A stretch of DNA of 64,000 bases from Pirellulales bacterium (GTDB lineage: Bacteria > Planctomycetota > Planctomycetia > Pirellulales > UBA1268): positions 1 through 64,000 of the forward strand of contig JADHNY010000009.1 in assembly GCA_016779265.1 (NCBI GenBank). The letters run 5' to 3'. Below are positions 46,535 to 55,015 of this stretch, one piece after another. Each line of letters begins with the position of its first letter. The stretch's first letter is position 1. The notes under the pieces are model-generated. The model searched no databases and was not told the DNA's origin. It saw nothing but the letters and a program-made list of their open reading frames with translations. The translations under genes and the position numbers were made by a program.

Positions 46535-47122
46535 TTAGCCCGCAAAAGACGGCACGACCTCAAGCAGTTCGACGGCAGGCCGGCCGTCGAGTCGGATTTC
46601 AGCAACGCGGCCATACGTCGGCTGCTTTGCCTTCATCAGCTCAGCAAACGCAGTCCCAGGCGTGAGTTCAAGCAGCTGCACAGCCTGCACGTCACGATGC
46701 ACTCCAGAGGCGATCAAGATTCGCCCCAGAGGCTCCTCCTTGCTCAGGATGGCCTCACGGGAGGCCGCCGGCAGGGGAGAGAGGTCGATCCGCACGATCC
46801 CGTACTGCACCACCGTACCATCAGCACGGGAAAGCAGAATTTCTCGGGCATAGCTGCCGGCGTTCGCACCGGCAGGCTCCGTCGTCCCCTCAGCAACCAC
46901 GGTCAGGTAAACAGGGCCGCCGTGATACCGCTCCATCGCCACCGTCATATGGCTGTTGTGTGCCAGCAGTCCGGCATAGGGCTCTGGCACCCGCTCGGCA
47001 TCAACTTCACGCAGCCCAGCGAAGTTCTCTTCCTTGCCGTGAAACAGCGAGATCAGGCTCTCGGCTCTGCACACCGCGTGGCCTGTGGACGAGAAAGCTT
47101 GAGCTGAAGACGGGTCGGCCAT
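46535..47122 (-). CDS. Chorismate pyruvate-lyase-like (DUF98/UbiC-like) protein
   Basis: A 195-residue protein with the pattern of the UbiC/DUF98 group: YAGLLAHNSHMTVAMERYHGGPVYLTVV, SYAREILLSRADGTVVQYGIVRIDL, and EEPLGRILIASGVHRDVQAVQLLEL. Enzymes of this fold split chorismate to 4-hydroxybenzoate and pyruvate; some relatives have other aromatic substrates. The assignment is moderate because I rely on pattern memory. ATG 47122 has GGAG seven bases upstream. It is the last gene of a same-strand group with the DUF116-prenyl synthase fusion, which would supply a polyprenyl chain, consistent with an aromatic-prenyl pathway. Confidence 0.65.
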   Translation of the reverse strand: MADPSSAQAFSSTGHAVCRAESLISLFHGKEENFAGLREVDAERVPEPYAGLLAHNSHMTVAMERYHGGPVYLTVVAEGTTEPAGANAGSYAREILLSRADGTVVQYGIVRIDLSPLPAASREAILSKEEPLGRILIASGVHRDVQAVQLLELTPGTAFAELMKAKQPTYGRVAEIRLDGRPAVELLEVVPSFAG

Positions 47123-47217
47123 GGCTGGCTCCGGGGGGAGGAACGAACCCCGGCCAGTGTACCCGCTCTGTCTTCCGCCGCCTCGGCTGATCACAGGGGT
47201 CTGACACTGAAAACGAC

Positions 47218-49080
47218 TTACCCCGGCGACCCTTGCTCAGGCGCTGCAAGATCGAGCAAAAACTCCAGCACATCCCGCAAGCGAGGTAGGCAACACGTCG
47301 CCGCGGCCCGCAGGGCTTGCTGGCGATGCTCGCAGACCATCGCCTCCGCTGCGGCGAACACCTCCGCTTTCTCATAGAGACCGCGTGCCTCACGAAGTCG
47401 CATGCCCTCCTGCTGCAGGTCACTCGACGTCGAGGCTTGCGAGAGCGTCAGCAACCGCTGGCGATCTGGTTCTGAGAGCCGCTCCATCGCCGTTGCCCAC
47501 AGCACTGTCGGCCGGCCACCAAGCAGATCCCCGGCAACCTGCCGGAGGTTTTCCAGATCACCGTGCCAGTCTTTGAGGTCATTGAGAACCTGGAAGGCAG
47601 TGCCCACATGCAGGGCGTAGTTCTCAATCTGGCCCGCCTGCTCCGGATCGCACCCGGCAAGCCGCACTCCCATTTCCAGTGCGGCCGCGAACGCAGGCGA
47701 GGTCTTGAGCCCATAGATCTCCAGGGCCTCACGCGGACTGAGCCGCTTCTCCTGAGCATCCCTCCACCAGAGTTCGGCACCTTGGCCGCGAGCCAGTTCC
47801 AGATGAGCCCGGGACAGAATCGCCAGCAGATCCCGCGGCAATGCCAGATCGCTCCCCGGATCGTCCGCCACGTTTGGCAGACCGGCGATCACCCGATACC
47901 CAAGACCGATCAGGTAGTCACCCGCATTGATCGCCGTCGGCACACCGAACTCACGATGCATCGTGGGCCTGCCGTACCGCATCGCGTCATCGTCTTCGAT
48001 GTCGTCGTGAACAAGCGAGGCCTTGTGGAAAACCTCGATCGCTGTCGCCGCAGCCCTCGCCACCCCCCGGTTGGCCTTCGCGTGCGTTCGCACAGCACGT
48101 TGAGCCTCGACATCGGCTGACACCGCATCGAACGCGGCCAAGGCCATAAACGGCCTGAGGAACTTCCCTCCTTTGGCAAGAAAGTCGATGCCCAAGACAC
48201 TCGTGGCCGCAGCCGCGGAGGTGGTGCCGTGATCGCTCAAGCAGGCGGCTTCAGCGCTGACGACACCGATCTTCCCAAAGAGCTTCGCCAGTGACTCCCG
48301 CGTAAACATCTCAGCCGATTCACGAAGAAGCGGCAGATGGTCAGCCACTGGCGACACCGCGCCGCCGGCAACACCGAGCAGCCCAAGCACCCATTCTGCA
48401 TCGACCTGTTCGACCGCGCAGCCGTTGTGCGAGCCAGCCTCCGTGTTGACTGGTACCGCCGCAATCGGCATCGCGAAGGGCGGGAGCAGCGAAAACGCTT
48501 TTTCCAGTTCCTCAAGCGTGGCCACGCCCAGCACGCTGTCGTAGCGACCTCCGAGCATGCCTGCGATAGCCACTGCCGCCTCACGAGTGCTCGCCACCTG
48601 CCAGCCAGAGTCGTCTGCGGCAGAGGCAAGCGTTGCATAGACACATTGCGGACCACAGGTCCGTGGAGTTCCCACCGTGTCAACAGAAGCCCCACAGCAG
48701 TCGGGCAGCAGCAGCAACCGACGACCACCAGGCGTGGTGAGCTGATCTCGCCAGTATGCCGTCACCAAAGCCACCATCGTCCAGCCAACATGCTCGGGAC
48801 GTCCGCCGGCCCGGCGTACCACATCCCCGGCAGCAGCCCTCAGGCCCGCCGGTGTAGACACCTCTTGGGGAAGTGCTTCTGCCCGCCAGACCGCGGCGAC
48901 GTCCGCTGAAATCGCATGCAACCGGTCACGAAGCATCTTCGGCTGCGGCACCCGCACGGCAGCGGGATCATGGGGGGCAGCATCGTCGGACGTCGAACTC
49001 AGCGATGGCTTCGGGCTGCGTAGCGGCACACCGCCTGTTGGGTCAGAAAATCGATCGAGATGCGAGGCAGGCTGCTGCAC
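47218..49080 (-). CDS. DUF116-like / polyprenyl synthetase fusion protein
   Basis: About 620 residues in two parts. The first 270 or so resemble DUF116: RLLLLPDCCGASVDTVG, RTCGPQCVYATLASAADDSGW, YDSVLGVATLEELEKAF and GSHNGCAVEQVDAEWVLGLL, with a Cys set that could hold metal. The C-terminal part is a trans-polyprenyl diphosphate synthase: KGGKFLRPFMALAAFDA, ASLVHDDIEDDDAMRYGRPTMH (first Asp-rich motif) and FQVLNDLKDWHGDLEN (second, NDLKDWHGD rather than the canonical DDxxD). I use GTG 49080 with CGGAGAA upstream; the track's GTG/ATG at 49251 adds 57 poorly conserved residues. The altered second motif leaves activity uncertain. Confidence 0.78.
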   Translation of the reverse strand: MQQPASHLDRFSDPTGGVPLRSPKPSLSSTSDDAAPHDPAAVRVPQPKMLRDRLHAISADVAAVWRAEALPQEVSTPAGLRAAAGDVVRRAGGRPEHVGWTMVALVTAYWRDQLTTPGGRRLLLLPDCCGASVDTVGTPRTCGPQCVYATLASAADDSGWQVASTREAAVAIAGMLGGRYDSVLGVATLEELEKAFSLLPPFAMPIAAVPVNTEAGSHNGCAVEQVDAEWVLGLLGVAGGAVSPVADHLPLLRESAEMFTRESLAKLFGKIGVVSAEAACLSDHGTTSAAAATSVLGIDFLAKGGKFLRPFMALAAFDAVSADVEAQRAVRTHAKANRGVARAAATAIEVFHKASLVHDDIEDDDAMRYGRPTMHREFGVPTAINAGDYLIGLGYRVIAGLPNVADDPGSDLALPRDLLAILSRAHLELARGQGAELWWRDAQEKRLSPREALEIYGLKTSPAFAAALEMGVRLAGCDPEQAGQIENYALHVGTAFQVLNDLKDWHGDLENLRQVAGDLLGGRPTVLWATAMERLSEPDRQRLLTLSQASTSSDLQQEGMRLREARGLYEKAEVFAAAEAMVCEHRQQALRAAATCCLPRLRDVLEFLLDLAAPEQGSPG

Positions 49081-49303
49081 GTGGCATTCTCCGTCGGTGT
49101 GTCCTGAGGCAGGCGACTGAATGCCCTTCGCAGCCAGCGACCGTGCTCTCAGAGAGAACCGCAGATCTGCGGCCGTGGTAACACCGCAACGCCTTCGGAA
49201 TCCGCAGAACCGTGGCACTCGGTGTTGGGCCTGTTCATCGGAAGAAAGCAATGCCGCCCGAGAGCCGGAATCCGCCCAGCATCGCCGGCGAGCGACCGCT
49301 TTC

Positions 49304-50605
49304 TCAGGAGGCCGCCGTCTGCTCTTGCGGGGGGGAAGGCTCGAAGAAGCGGTGCAGCAGGCTGTCGACCTGCAAGAGCCCCTGCCGCGTCAGCCGGGGC
49401 ACTCCGTCAGTGACCGTCAGATGCCCTTCCTTCTCAAGCCCCCGCCAGATGTCAGTCCACTCTGTGAGCAGATCGACGCCAAACTTCTCCCGCAGGCGAG
49501 AAACGTCCAGCCAGCCACGCTTGAGCTGCAGAATCATCTCACGGATCAGCCGTTCACGCGGAGCAGGCGTCATCCCGCGAGCGATCGGCAGTGTCCCAGC
49601 TTCAACCGCTTCCAGGTAGGCATCCCAGTGCGGCTCATTCTGGTAGTGCAGCCCCGAGAGGTGCCCAAAGCTCGCCACGCCGAGCGCGATTAGGTCGCTG
49701 CCTTCCCAGAGCATGTCGCGATACCGGAAGGCAACCCGGGAGGGATCCTTGACCAGGGTGTAGCCGCTGGAGACGGCGTATCCTGCGTCCTCAAATCGAC
49801 GAAATGCTCGGTCGACCCAGGCCCGCTTCGTCGGCCAATCAGCAACCGGCGCTGGCACGCCGCTTTCTTTCCAGTCGTGGACGAGCGTGGTGTTCAGCGG
49901 CAGTTCCATCTGATAGATGGTCACGCTGTCAGGCGCCAGCTCAAGGGTCTTGCTCACAGTCGCATCCCACGACTCGTCGGTTTCTCCCACCATGCCAGCG
50001 ATCAGGTCGACGTTGGTGTTGGGAAAACCAGCCGCGGCAATCCAGTCCCAGGCACGCATGATCTCAGCAGAGAGGTGTGCCCGGCCATTGGCCTGCAGAA
50101 TATCGTCGTCGAAGTTCTCCACGCCGAGCGAAATACGGGTCATTCCCAGTTTTCGCAGGGCCTTGACCTTCGGCTCCGACAGCGTTCCCGGCTCACACTC
50201 GAATGTGACTTCCTCAGCGTTGTCCCAACCGAAGCTGTTGTTCAGTCCATCTACCAACCGCTCCAGCTGCCGCACGCTGAGAAACGATGGAGTGCCGCCT
50301 CCAAAGTACACGTACTTCAGTTCGCGGCCAGCCACCGCAGGGCTCGCGGCGGCAAGCTCCGCCTCTTTGACCAGCCCCTGCGTGTACCGCTCGACGTCGC
50401 CGGCGGCCTTGTCGGTGTAGACCCGGAAGTAGCAGAACTTGCACCGTTTGCGACAGAACGGGATGTGCAGGTAGAGCCCGAGCGGTACGTGGGCGGGCGG
50501 TGCCGCAAATGCCGCCCGCACCGCAGACACCGAGTCGGTGTTCCAGCGATCAAACGGTGGGTAGTTGGAGACAAAATAACTTCCGGGTTCGGTTGTCTCG
50601 CTCAT
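49304..50605 (-). CDS. HemN/HemW-like radical SAM protein
   Basis: A 433-residue radical SAM protein related to coproporphyrinogen III oxidase HemN and heme chaperone HemW. The cluster motif is HIPFCRKRCKFCYFRVYTDK (CxxxCxxC); YVYFGGGTPSFLS, TFECEPGTL, GMTRISLGVENFDDDILQANGR and NVDLIAGMVGETDESW follow. A C-terminal HemN-type wing ends LTRQGLLQVDSLLHRFFEP. Downstream position beside the prenyl synthase fusion suggests a specialised role. Neither heme synthesis nor heme transfer can be settled by sequence alone. ATG 50605 has GAGGAG upstream. Confidence 0.85.
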   Translation of the reverse strand: MSETTEPGSYFVSNYPPFDRWNTDSVSAVRAAFAAPPAHVPLGLYLHIPFCRKRCKFCYFRVYTDKAAGDVERYTQGLVKEAELAAASPAVAGRELKYVYFGGGTPSFLSVRQLERLVDGLNNSFGWDNAEEVTFECEPGTLSEPKVKALRKLGMTRISLGVENFDDDILQANGRAHLSAEIMRAWDWIAAAGFPNTNVDLIAGMVGETDESWDATVSKTLELAPDSVTIYQMELPLNTTLVHDWKESGVPAPVADWPTKRAWVDRAFRRFEDAGYAVSSGYTLVKDPSRVAFRYRDMLWEGSDLIALGVASFGHLSGLHYQNEPHWDAYLEAVEAGTLPIARGMTPAPRERLIREMILQLKRGWLDVSRLREKFGVDLLTEWTDIWRGLEKEGHLTVTDGVPRLTRQGLLQVDSLLHRFFEPSPPQEQTAAS

Positions 50606-50679
50606 GGCTCTCCTCAAACACCGCTTGTCCGTCGATCGCCGGCTGTCGTCGGCTTGAAAACGGTCGCCAGCACCATGCC

Positions 50680-51717
50680 TCAGCCTGCGGTCATCCCGCG
50701 AGCAGCTAGCAGGTCATCAAAATCACGCAGGTGGTACGACACATTCGCCTTGTCGAGCACTCGGCACAGGCCTCGCAGGGCGATCCCCATGCCGTCTGGG
50801 CCGCTCGTGCCGCCAAACTGACCGCCCCCACGCACGTGAGGCTCCAGGTCGACAAACACGCCGGGAATACCTCGTCGCTGCAGCCGTTTCTGCAAAGAAG
50901 GCAGCATGGTTTTGAGATCGGCAAAAATCTTCGCATGGTTTGCCGAACCGCGGTCAGCCGGCACAAAGTTGCTCAGAGCGTCTTCATCGACATGGCCGCC
51001 CTTCGCGTTCTTGCTGCCAGCAGGCCGCTTTGGCGACCGATAATCCTTCACGTGCACCCAGCCCAGGCCGGGCTTCATCGCCTCCCACTGCTTGTAGACC
51101 TCAGCGGGCGAGAAGCCCTGCACAATGAGGTTGGCCGCGTCGAACACAAGCACCAGTGCAGGGTTGTTCACCCGGCGATGAATCTCAGCAAGCAGATGGC
51201 CGGTGCGGCCGATCAGATTGGCCTCCACTTCAAGGCCGAAGGTCAGATCGGAGCGATGACAGGCATCGGTGATCTGACCGATTTGATCGACGGCCTGTTC
51301 GAGATAGTCCTCAGGATTGGCATCACGCGGTGGATAGAACGAGAAGCCGCGAATGAGCTTTGTCTCAAACGCGTGTGCTCGCTCGCAGGCTTTGACGACA
51401 TCCTTGGCGAGATACTTCTTGAAAGGCACGTAGCGATTCGACGTGCCATCCTCGACGTCAACGAGCTTCACCTTGCCGATCGGCGAAGCGATCGACGCAA
51501 CGTTCAGGCCGTAGGTGTCTTCGAGGTGTCGCAGCTCCTGGATTTCTCGCAGCGTGAGATCCATCACGTTTTTCACGCCGCGGCCAAGGTCAACGAACCG
51601 CAGGCTGTAGTATTCGAGCCCGAGTGCGGCCAGCGCCGAGAACTGCTCGACAGCGGTGAGATGAAACGCAGCCTCATCGGCGAGGGCAGAGAGCAGGATT
51701 CCACGCGACGTGGCCAT
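50680..51717 (-). CDS. Sugar phosphate isomerase/epimerase-like TIM barrel
   Basis: A 345-residue AP-endonuclease-2-like TIM barrel, ILLSALADEAAFHLTAVEQFSALAALGLEYYSLRFVDLG onward. Metal and substrate residues of the family appear in FGLEVEANLIGRTGHLLAEIHRRV, LVFDAANLIVQGF and GWVHVKDYRSPK. An insertion GGHVDEDALSNFVPADRGSANH and VFVDLEPHVRGGGQFGG near the end carry acidic/His ligands. Members isomerise or epimerise sugars, often secreted-sugar derivatives; the substrate here is unknown. ATG 51717 follows TTGGAGAAATCA. No transport or sugar kinase genes flank it. Confidence 0.82.
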   Translation of the reverse strand: MATSRGILLSALADEAAFHLTAVEQFSALAALGLEYYSLRFVDLGRGVKNVMDLTLREIQELRHLEDTYGLNVASIASPIGKVKLVDVEDGTSNRYVPFKKYLAKDVVKACERAHAFETKLIRGFSFYPPRDANPEDYLEQAVDQIGQITDACHRSDLTFGLEVEANLIGRTGHLLAEIHRRVNNPALVLVFDAANLIVQGFSPAEVYKQWEAMKPGLGWVHVKDYRSPKRPAGSKNAKGGHVDEDALSNFVPADRGSANHAKIFADLKTMLPSLQKRLQRRGIPGVFVDLEPHVRGGGQFGGTSGPDGMGIALRGLCRVLDKANVSYHLRDFDDLLAARGMTAG

Positions 51718-51958
51718 TGATTTCTCCAAGGAAGCACGATCAGCAAGTCAAGCAGCGGCAAGAGCCTTGTGTGGCTCCACCGAAGGTGAACATCCTGCCA
51801 AAGCAGTACCACCGACGTGGGTGGCTCACCCGAAACCGAACACAAGCAGGCAATCCCAGCGCTCCTCTGGTGCACGCGTCTGCCTGCCTCGGGAAAACGC
51901 GACCGTCCAGCTTCAGCATATTGTGGGCCGGGTTGGGGTGTTCTTCAACTGTGACAGC

Positions 51959-52363
51959 TTACGCCGTTGGCCCGAGCGGATCTCCAGCAGGGTGTGACAC
52001 GAGCAGTTTGGAAGAGACCCCACCTCGAGGCGTAAAGACCGCAAGCAGAGTCATCTTCCTCGGCGTGACCACCGCCATCAGATCGTCAAAGATCCGATTG
52101 GAGACATGCTCGTAGAAAATTCCCTGATTGCGAAACGACTGCAGATAGAACTTGAGGCTCTTCAGTTCGACGCACAGTCGATCGGGGACATACCGAAACG
52201 TCAGGCATCCGAAGTCAGGCTGTCCCGTCTTCGGGCAGACCGACGTAAACTCCGGACAGACGATCTCGATCTGATAGTCACGATCGGGAAACTGATTTTC
52301 GAACGTCTCCAGCAGGCTCCGATCAGGGCCTGAGGCGATGTGATCTGAAAAAATGTTGCTCAT
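51959..52363 (-). CDS. queF: NADPH-dependent preQ0 reductase
   Basis: QueF reduces 7-cyano-7-deazaguanine (preQ0) to preQ1 for queuosine. The 134-residue protein is the short, unimodular type: [25 protein letters not shown] holds the nucleophilic Cys and the NADPH motif is [34 protein letters not shown] 52363 (MSNIFSDH) is preferred; an ATG nine bases upstream is possible. It is divergent from queC, with the start codons 15 bases apart. Confidence 0.95.
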   Translation of the reverse strand: MSNIFSDHIASGPDRSLLETFENQFPDRDYQIEIVCPEFTSVCPKTGQPDFGCLTFRYVPDRLCVELKSLKFYLQSFRNQGIFYEHVSNRIFDDLMAVVTPRKMTLLAVFTPRGGVSSKLLVSHPAGDPLGPTA

Positions 52364-52378
52364 GCGAGGCATTGTGCC

Positions 52379-53113
52379 ATGACGTCTGCTGCGAAAGAAG
52401 ATGGGCCTCCCGCCCCACTGAAGACCGCGGTTGTTTTGCTCTCGGGCGGCCTCGACTCCACCACCGCGGCCGCCTGGGCGGCCAGCCAGGGCTGGAGGTT
52501 GGCTGCACTCTCGGTGGACTACGGACAGCGGCACCGGGTTGAACTCGACTGCAGTCGCAGAGTCGCCGCATCCCTCGGAATCACAGATCACGTGATCCTC
52601 ACGATCGACCTCGCTGCCTTCGGGGGTAGCAGCCTGACCGACTCTTCAGACACGGTACCGAAAGGCCGCACCGCCCACGCGATCGGCGAAGGCATTCCCT
52701 CCACCTATGTACCGGCCCGCAACACGGTACTGCTGTCTCTCGCCCTCGCCATGGCAGAGACGAGGCAGGCTGAAGCGATCGTGATTGGTGTCAACGCACT
52801 CGACTACAGCGGCTACCCGGACTGTCGCCCCGAGTTCATTGACGCGTACAGAAAACTCGCCGCACTCGCCACTAAGGTGGGTGTGGAGGGCAACCCGATC
52901 GACATCCTTGCCCCACTGCAACACCTCACCAAAGCGGAGATCATCCGCCTCGGCTGCTCACTCGGCGTCGACTACGGCCAGACCACCAGCTGCTACGATC
53001 CGCATGCCGATGGACGCCCCTGCGGCAGCTGCGATGCCTGCCTGCTGCGTGCCAACGGCTTCGCAGCTGTAGGGGTGCGTGATCCCGCGGTCACACCACG
53101 TGTTGAAGACTGA
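52379..53113 (+). CDS. queC: 7-cyano-7-deazaguanine synthase
   Basis: QueC turns 7-carboxy-7-deazaguanine into preQ0 with ATP and ammonia. The 244-residue protein has the PP-loop [17 protein letters not shown], then [15 protein letters not shown] and [21 protein letters not shown] zinc site is completed by [37 protein letters not shown] (four Cys). About 14 Ala/Pro-rich residues precede the P-loop strand. The start codon abuts that of divergent queF, leaving no room for a normal leader. Confidence 0.96.
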   Translation: MTSAAKEDGPPAPLKTAVVLLSGGLDSTTAAAWAASQGWRLAALSVDYGQRHRVELDCSRRVAASLGITDHVILTIDLAAFGGSSLTDSSDTVPKGRTAHAIGEGIPSTYVPARNTVLLSLALAMAETRQAEAIVIGVNALDYSGYPDCRPEFIDAYRKLAALATKVGVEGNPIDILAPLQHLTKAEIIRLGCSLGVDYGQTTSCYDPHADGRPCGSCDACLLRANGFAAVGVRDPAVTPRVED

Positions 53114-53124
53114 GGAGCTCCGCG

Positions 53125-53835
53125 GTGAAGGTTGCCGAACTCTACCGGTCGCTCCAGGGCGAGGGCCTCCTCGCAGGCACACCGAGCACATTCCTCAGAA
53201 CCAGCGGTTGTAATCTCCGCTGCCGCTGGTGCGACACTCCGTTCACGTCCTGGGAGCCCACCGGTGACGAACGTTCTGTCGGCGAGGTCGTTGAGGAGAT
53301 CGCTGCGCTGGGCTGCCGGCATGTGGTGGTCACCGGCGGTGAGCCCCTGCTGTTTGTGGAGGTGATGCGGGTCTGCGAGCAGCTGCGAGCAACTGGCGAG
53401 CATGTCACGATCGAAACTGCTGGCACCGTGTTGCCGCCGGAGATTCCTGCCGCTGAGCTCGCGGACCTCTTCTCGATCAGCCCGAAACTCGCCTCCTCTG
53501 CACCGCCGCCCGACACGCCAGGAGACTGGCACCGACGACACGAAGCCGCCCGCCGCCGAGATGACATCGTCGCCACCTTGCTTACCGCGGCCAACTATCA
53601 GCTGAAGTTTGTGATCGACCGCCGAGACGACCTCGACGAGGTCCAGCAGTGGCTCAACGACATTGATCGGCAAGTCCATGTCGACCGCAGTCGTGTGTTC
53701 CTGATGCCTCAGGGCGTTCGCGAAGACGACCTGGCCGAGACGGCCCGCTGGCTTCAGCCCGCCTGCCAGGCCCACGGCTTTCGATTCGCTCCGCGGCACC
53801 ACCTCAGCTGGTACGGCCACACCCGCGGCACCTGA
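53125..53835 (+). CDS. queE: 7-carboxy-7-deazaguanine synthase
   Basis: QueE, a radical SAM enzyme, contracts 6-carboxytetrahydropterin to 7-carboxy-7-deazaguanine. The 236-residue protein starts KVAELYRSLQGEGLLAGTPSTFLRTSGCNLRCRWCDTPFTSW, with CNLRCRWC binding the cluster, and has VVVTGGEPLL and IETAGT. The start is GTG 53125 with GAGGAGC upstream, 12 bases after queC. It provides the substrate of QueC. QueD is not in the window. Confidence 0.96.
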   Translation: MKVAELYRSLQGEGLLAGTPSTFLRTSGCNLRCRWCDTPFTSWEPTGDERSVGEVVEEIAALGCRHVVVTGGEPLLFVEVMRVCEQLRATGEHVTIETAGTVLPPEIPAAELADLFSISPKLASSAPPPDTPGDWHRRHEAARRRDDIVATLLTAANYQLKFVIDRRDDLDEVQQWLNDIDRQVHVDRSRVFLMPQGVREDDLAETARWLQPACQAHGFRFAPRHHLSWYGHTRGT

Positions 53836-53850
53836 ACTGCCGTTGCGCAC

Positions 53851-54918
53851 TTAGGCCGGCTTCGGCTTGGCATGACCACGCGGCCCAAACACGAGCACGG
53901 TCGCAGCTCCCACGGCGACAACGAGCAGGCCCGCGTAGAAGATCGGGCTGATCGCCGACATCGACGTGCCGCTGGTCACGAGGGAAACGAGCGTGTTGAT
54001 CACCGGTGCGAGGCCAAACACGACCGGCATCACGGTGAACGGCTTGCCGCCGAAGTTGAAGGCGAGCACGATCCCCAAGGCACCCATCGCCCCAAGTGCA
54101 CCGCCAGCGAGGCTCCAGATGCTCCCGGTCACATCCCAGGTGCCTGTGTCACCCATCGGCCCGATCAACGCGAGCGGCACGAGTACCGCGATCAAAAAGT
54201 ACGACACGCCAATGCAGATCAGCGGCCGCAGACGGCTGCCACCCATCGCCGACTGCCCCTTGTGCAGCACCGAACCGTAGGCTCCCCAGCACGTCAGAGC
54301 CATCACTGTCGACAACAGGATTTCCAAAAAGCGTTCACTTCCCGCTTGAGCGGCCGCCACCAGCGAGGGCTTCGGCTCTTCTGCAGCCTCGTTCGCAGCC
54401 TCCCCGTCGGCAGCTTCCGTCTCAGCAACTCCAGCTGCCACGACCTCAGGCTTGGGCTGAGGCTGTGGCTTAAAGACGAGCACGGTCACCGCCCCAGAGA
54501 TCACCAGGATCAGTCCGGCGAGGAAAGGAGCCTTGATCTGATTAAAGGCGTTGTTCATCGCTGCAGTCAGCAGCGTATTGACGACTGGCGCACCGCCAAA
54601 CACCAGCGGCATCACATAGATCGGCTTTCCGCCAAACGACAAAGCCAGGATCACACCGAGCGCTCCCACCGCCCCCGCTGCTCCGGAGAACAGGCTCCAG
54701 GCCACGCCCGTCGTCGTCCATGCCCCCTTCTCGCCGGTCCGAAACAAGACGGCCAGCGGAGCCAGGACGGCGATCACAAAGTAGGACACGCCCACGCAGA
54801 CAAACGGCCGCAGTGCCGAGTGCATCAGTTCGCGGCCGTGGTGAAGCGTTGGGCCATACATGCCCCAGCAGGCAGCGGTCATGGCAATCGCGGCGAGCAT
54901 GCCAACGAGACCCATCAT
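53851..54918 (-). CDS. Internally duplicated 10-TM membrane protein (DMT/EamA-like topology)
   Basis: A 355-residue membrane protein composed of two homologous halves of about 150 residues, each with five hydrophobic helices. Compare ACWGMYGPTLHHG with TCWGAYGSVLHKG, LRPFVCVGVSYFVIAVLAPL with LRPLICIGVSYFLIAVLVPL, and VMPLVFGGAPVVNTL with VMPVVFGLAPVINTL. A charged Ala/Glu/Pro linker of about 45 residues (KPQPQPKPEVVAAG onwards) joins them. The 5+5 arrangement recalls drug/metabolite transporters, but I see no strict EamA motif. ATG 54918 is supported by AAGGAC; the track's 87 upstream residues cross a G-rich tract and are not real. Substrate unknown. Confidence 0.75.
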   Translation of the reverse strand: MMGLVGMLAAIAMTAACWGMYGPTLHHGRELMHSALRPFVCVGVSYFVIAVLAPLAVLFRTGEKGAWTTTGVAWSLFSGAAGAVGALGVILALSFGGKPIYVMPLVFGGAPVVNTLLTAAMNNAFNQIKAPFLAGLILVISGAVTVLVFKPQPQPKPEVVAAGVAETEAADGEAANEAAEEPKPSLVAAAQAGSERFLEILLSTVMALTCWGAYGSVLHKGQSAMGGSRLRPLICIGVSYFLIAVLVPLALIGPMGDTGTWDVTGSIWSLAGGALGAMGALGIVLAFNFGGKPFTVMPVVFGLAPVINTLVSLVTSGTSMSAISPIFYAGLLVVAVGAATVLVFGPRGHAKPKPA

Positions 54919-54941
54919 GGTGAGTGTCCTTATGGAAGTGG

Positions 54942-54973
54942 TGGGGGTGGGAGAAGGTGAGGGTGGGGGTGGG
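54942..54973 (+). other. G-quadruplex-forming tract
   Basis: GGGGGTGGGAGAAGGTGAGG and the following GTGGGGGTGGG give at least four G3+ runs within about 32 bases on the plus strand, just upstream of the duplicated transporter gene, whose transcript leader would be C-rich here. Confidence 0.6.
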
Positions 54974-55015
54974 AGCAGGTGAAGAAGGTGGAGTGACAGT
55001 GGGCGAACGGCGGCC

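Noticed and set aside
46048-46614. 188-residue minus-strand ORF in the regulatory gap
   Set aside because: Overlaps both flanking genes and the promoter array; no recognisable domain.
50731-51720. 329-residue plus-strand ORF opposite the TIM-barrel isomerase
   Set aside because: Antisense shadow of a clear enzyme gene.
53872-54960. 362-residue plus-strand ORF opposite the duplicated membrane protein
   Set aside because: Arg/His-rich antisense frame created by GC bias; the minus frame has ordered membrane helices.
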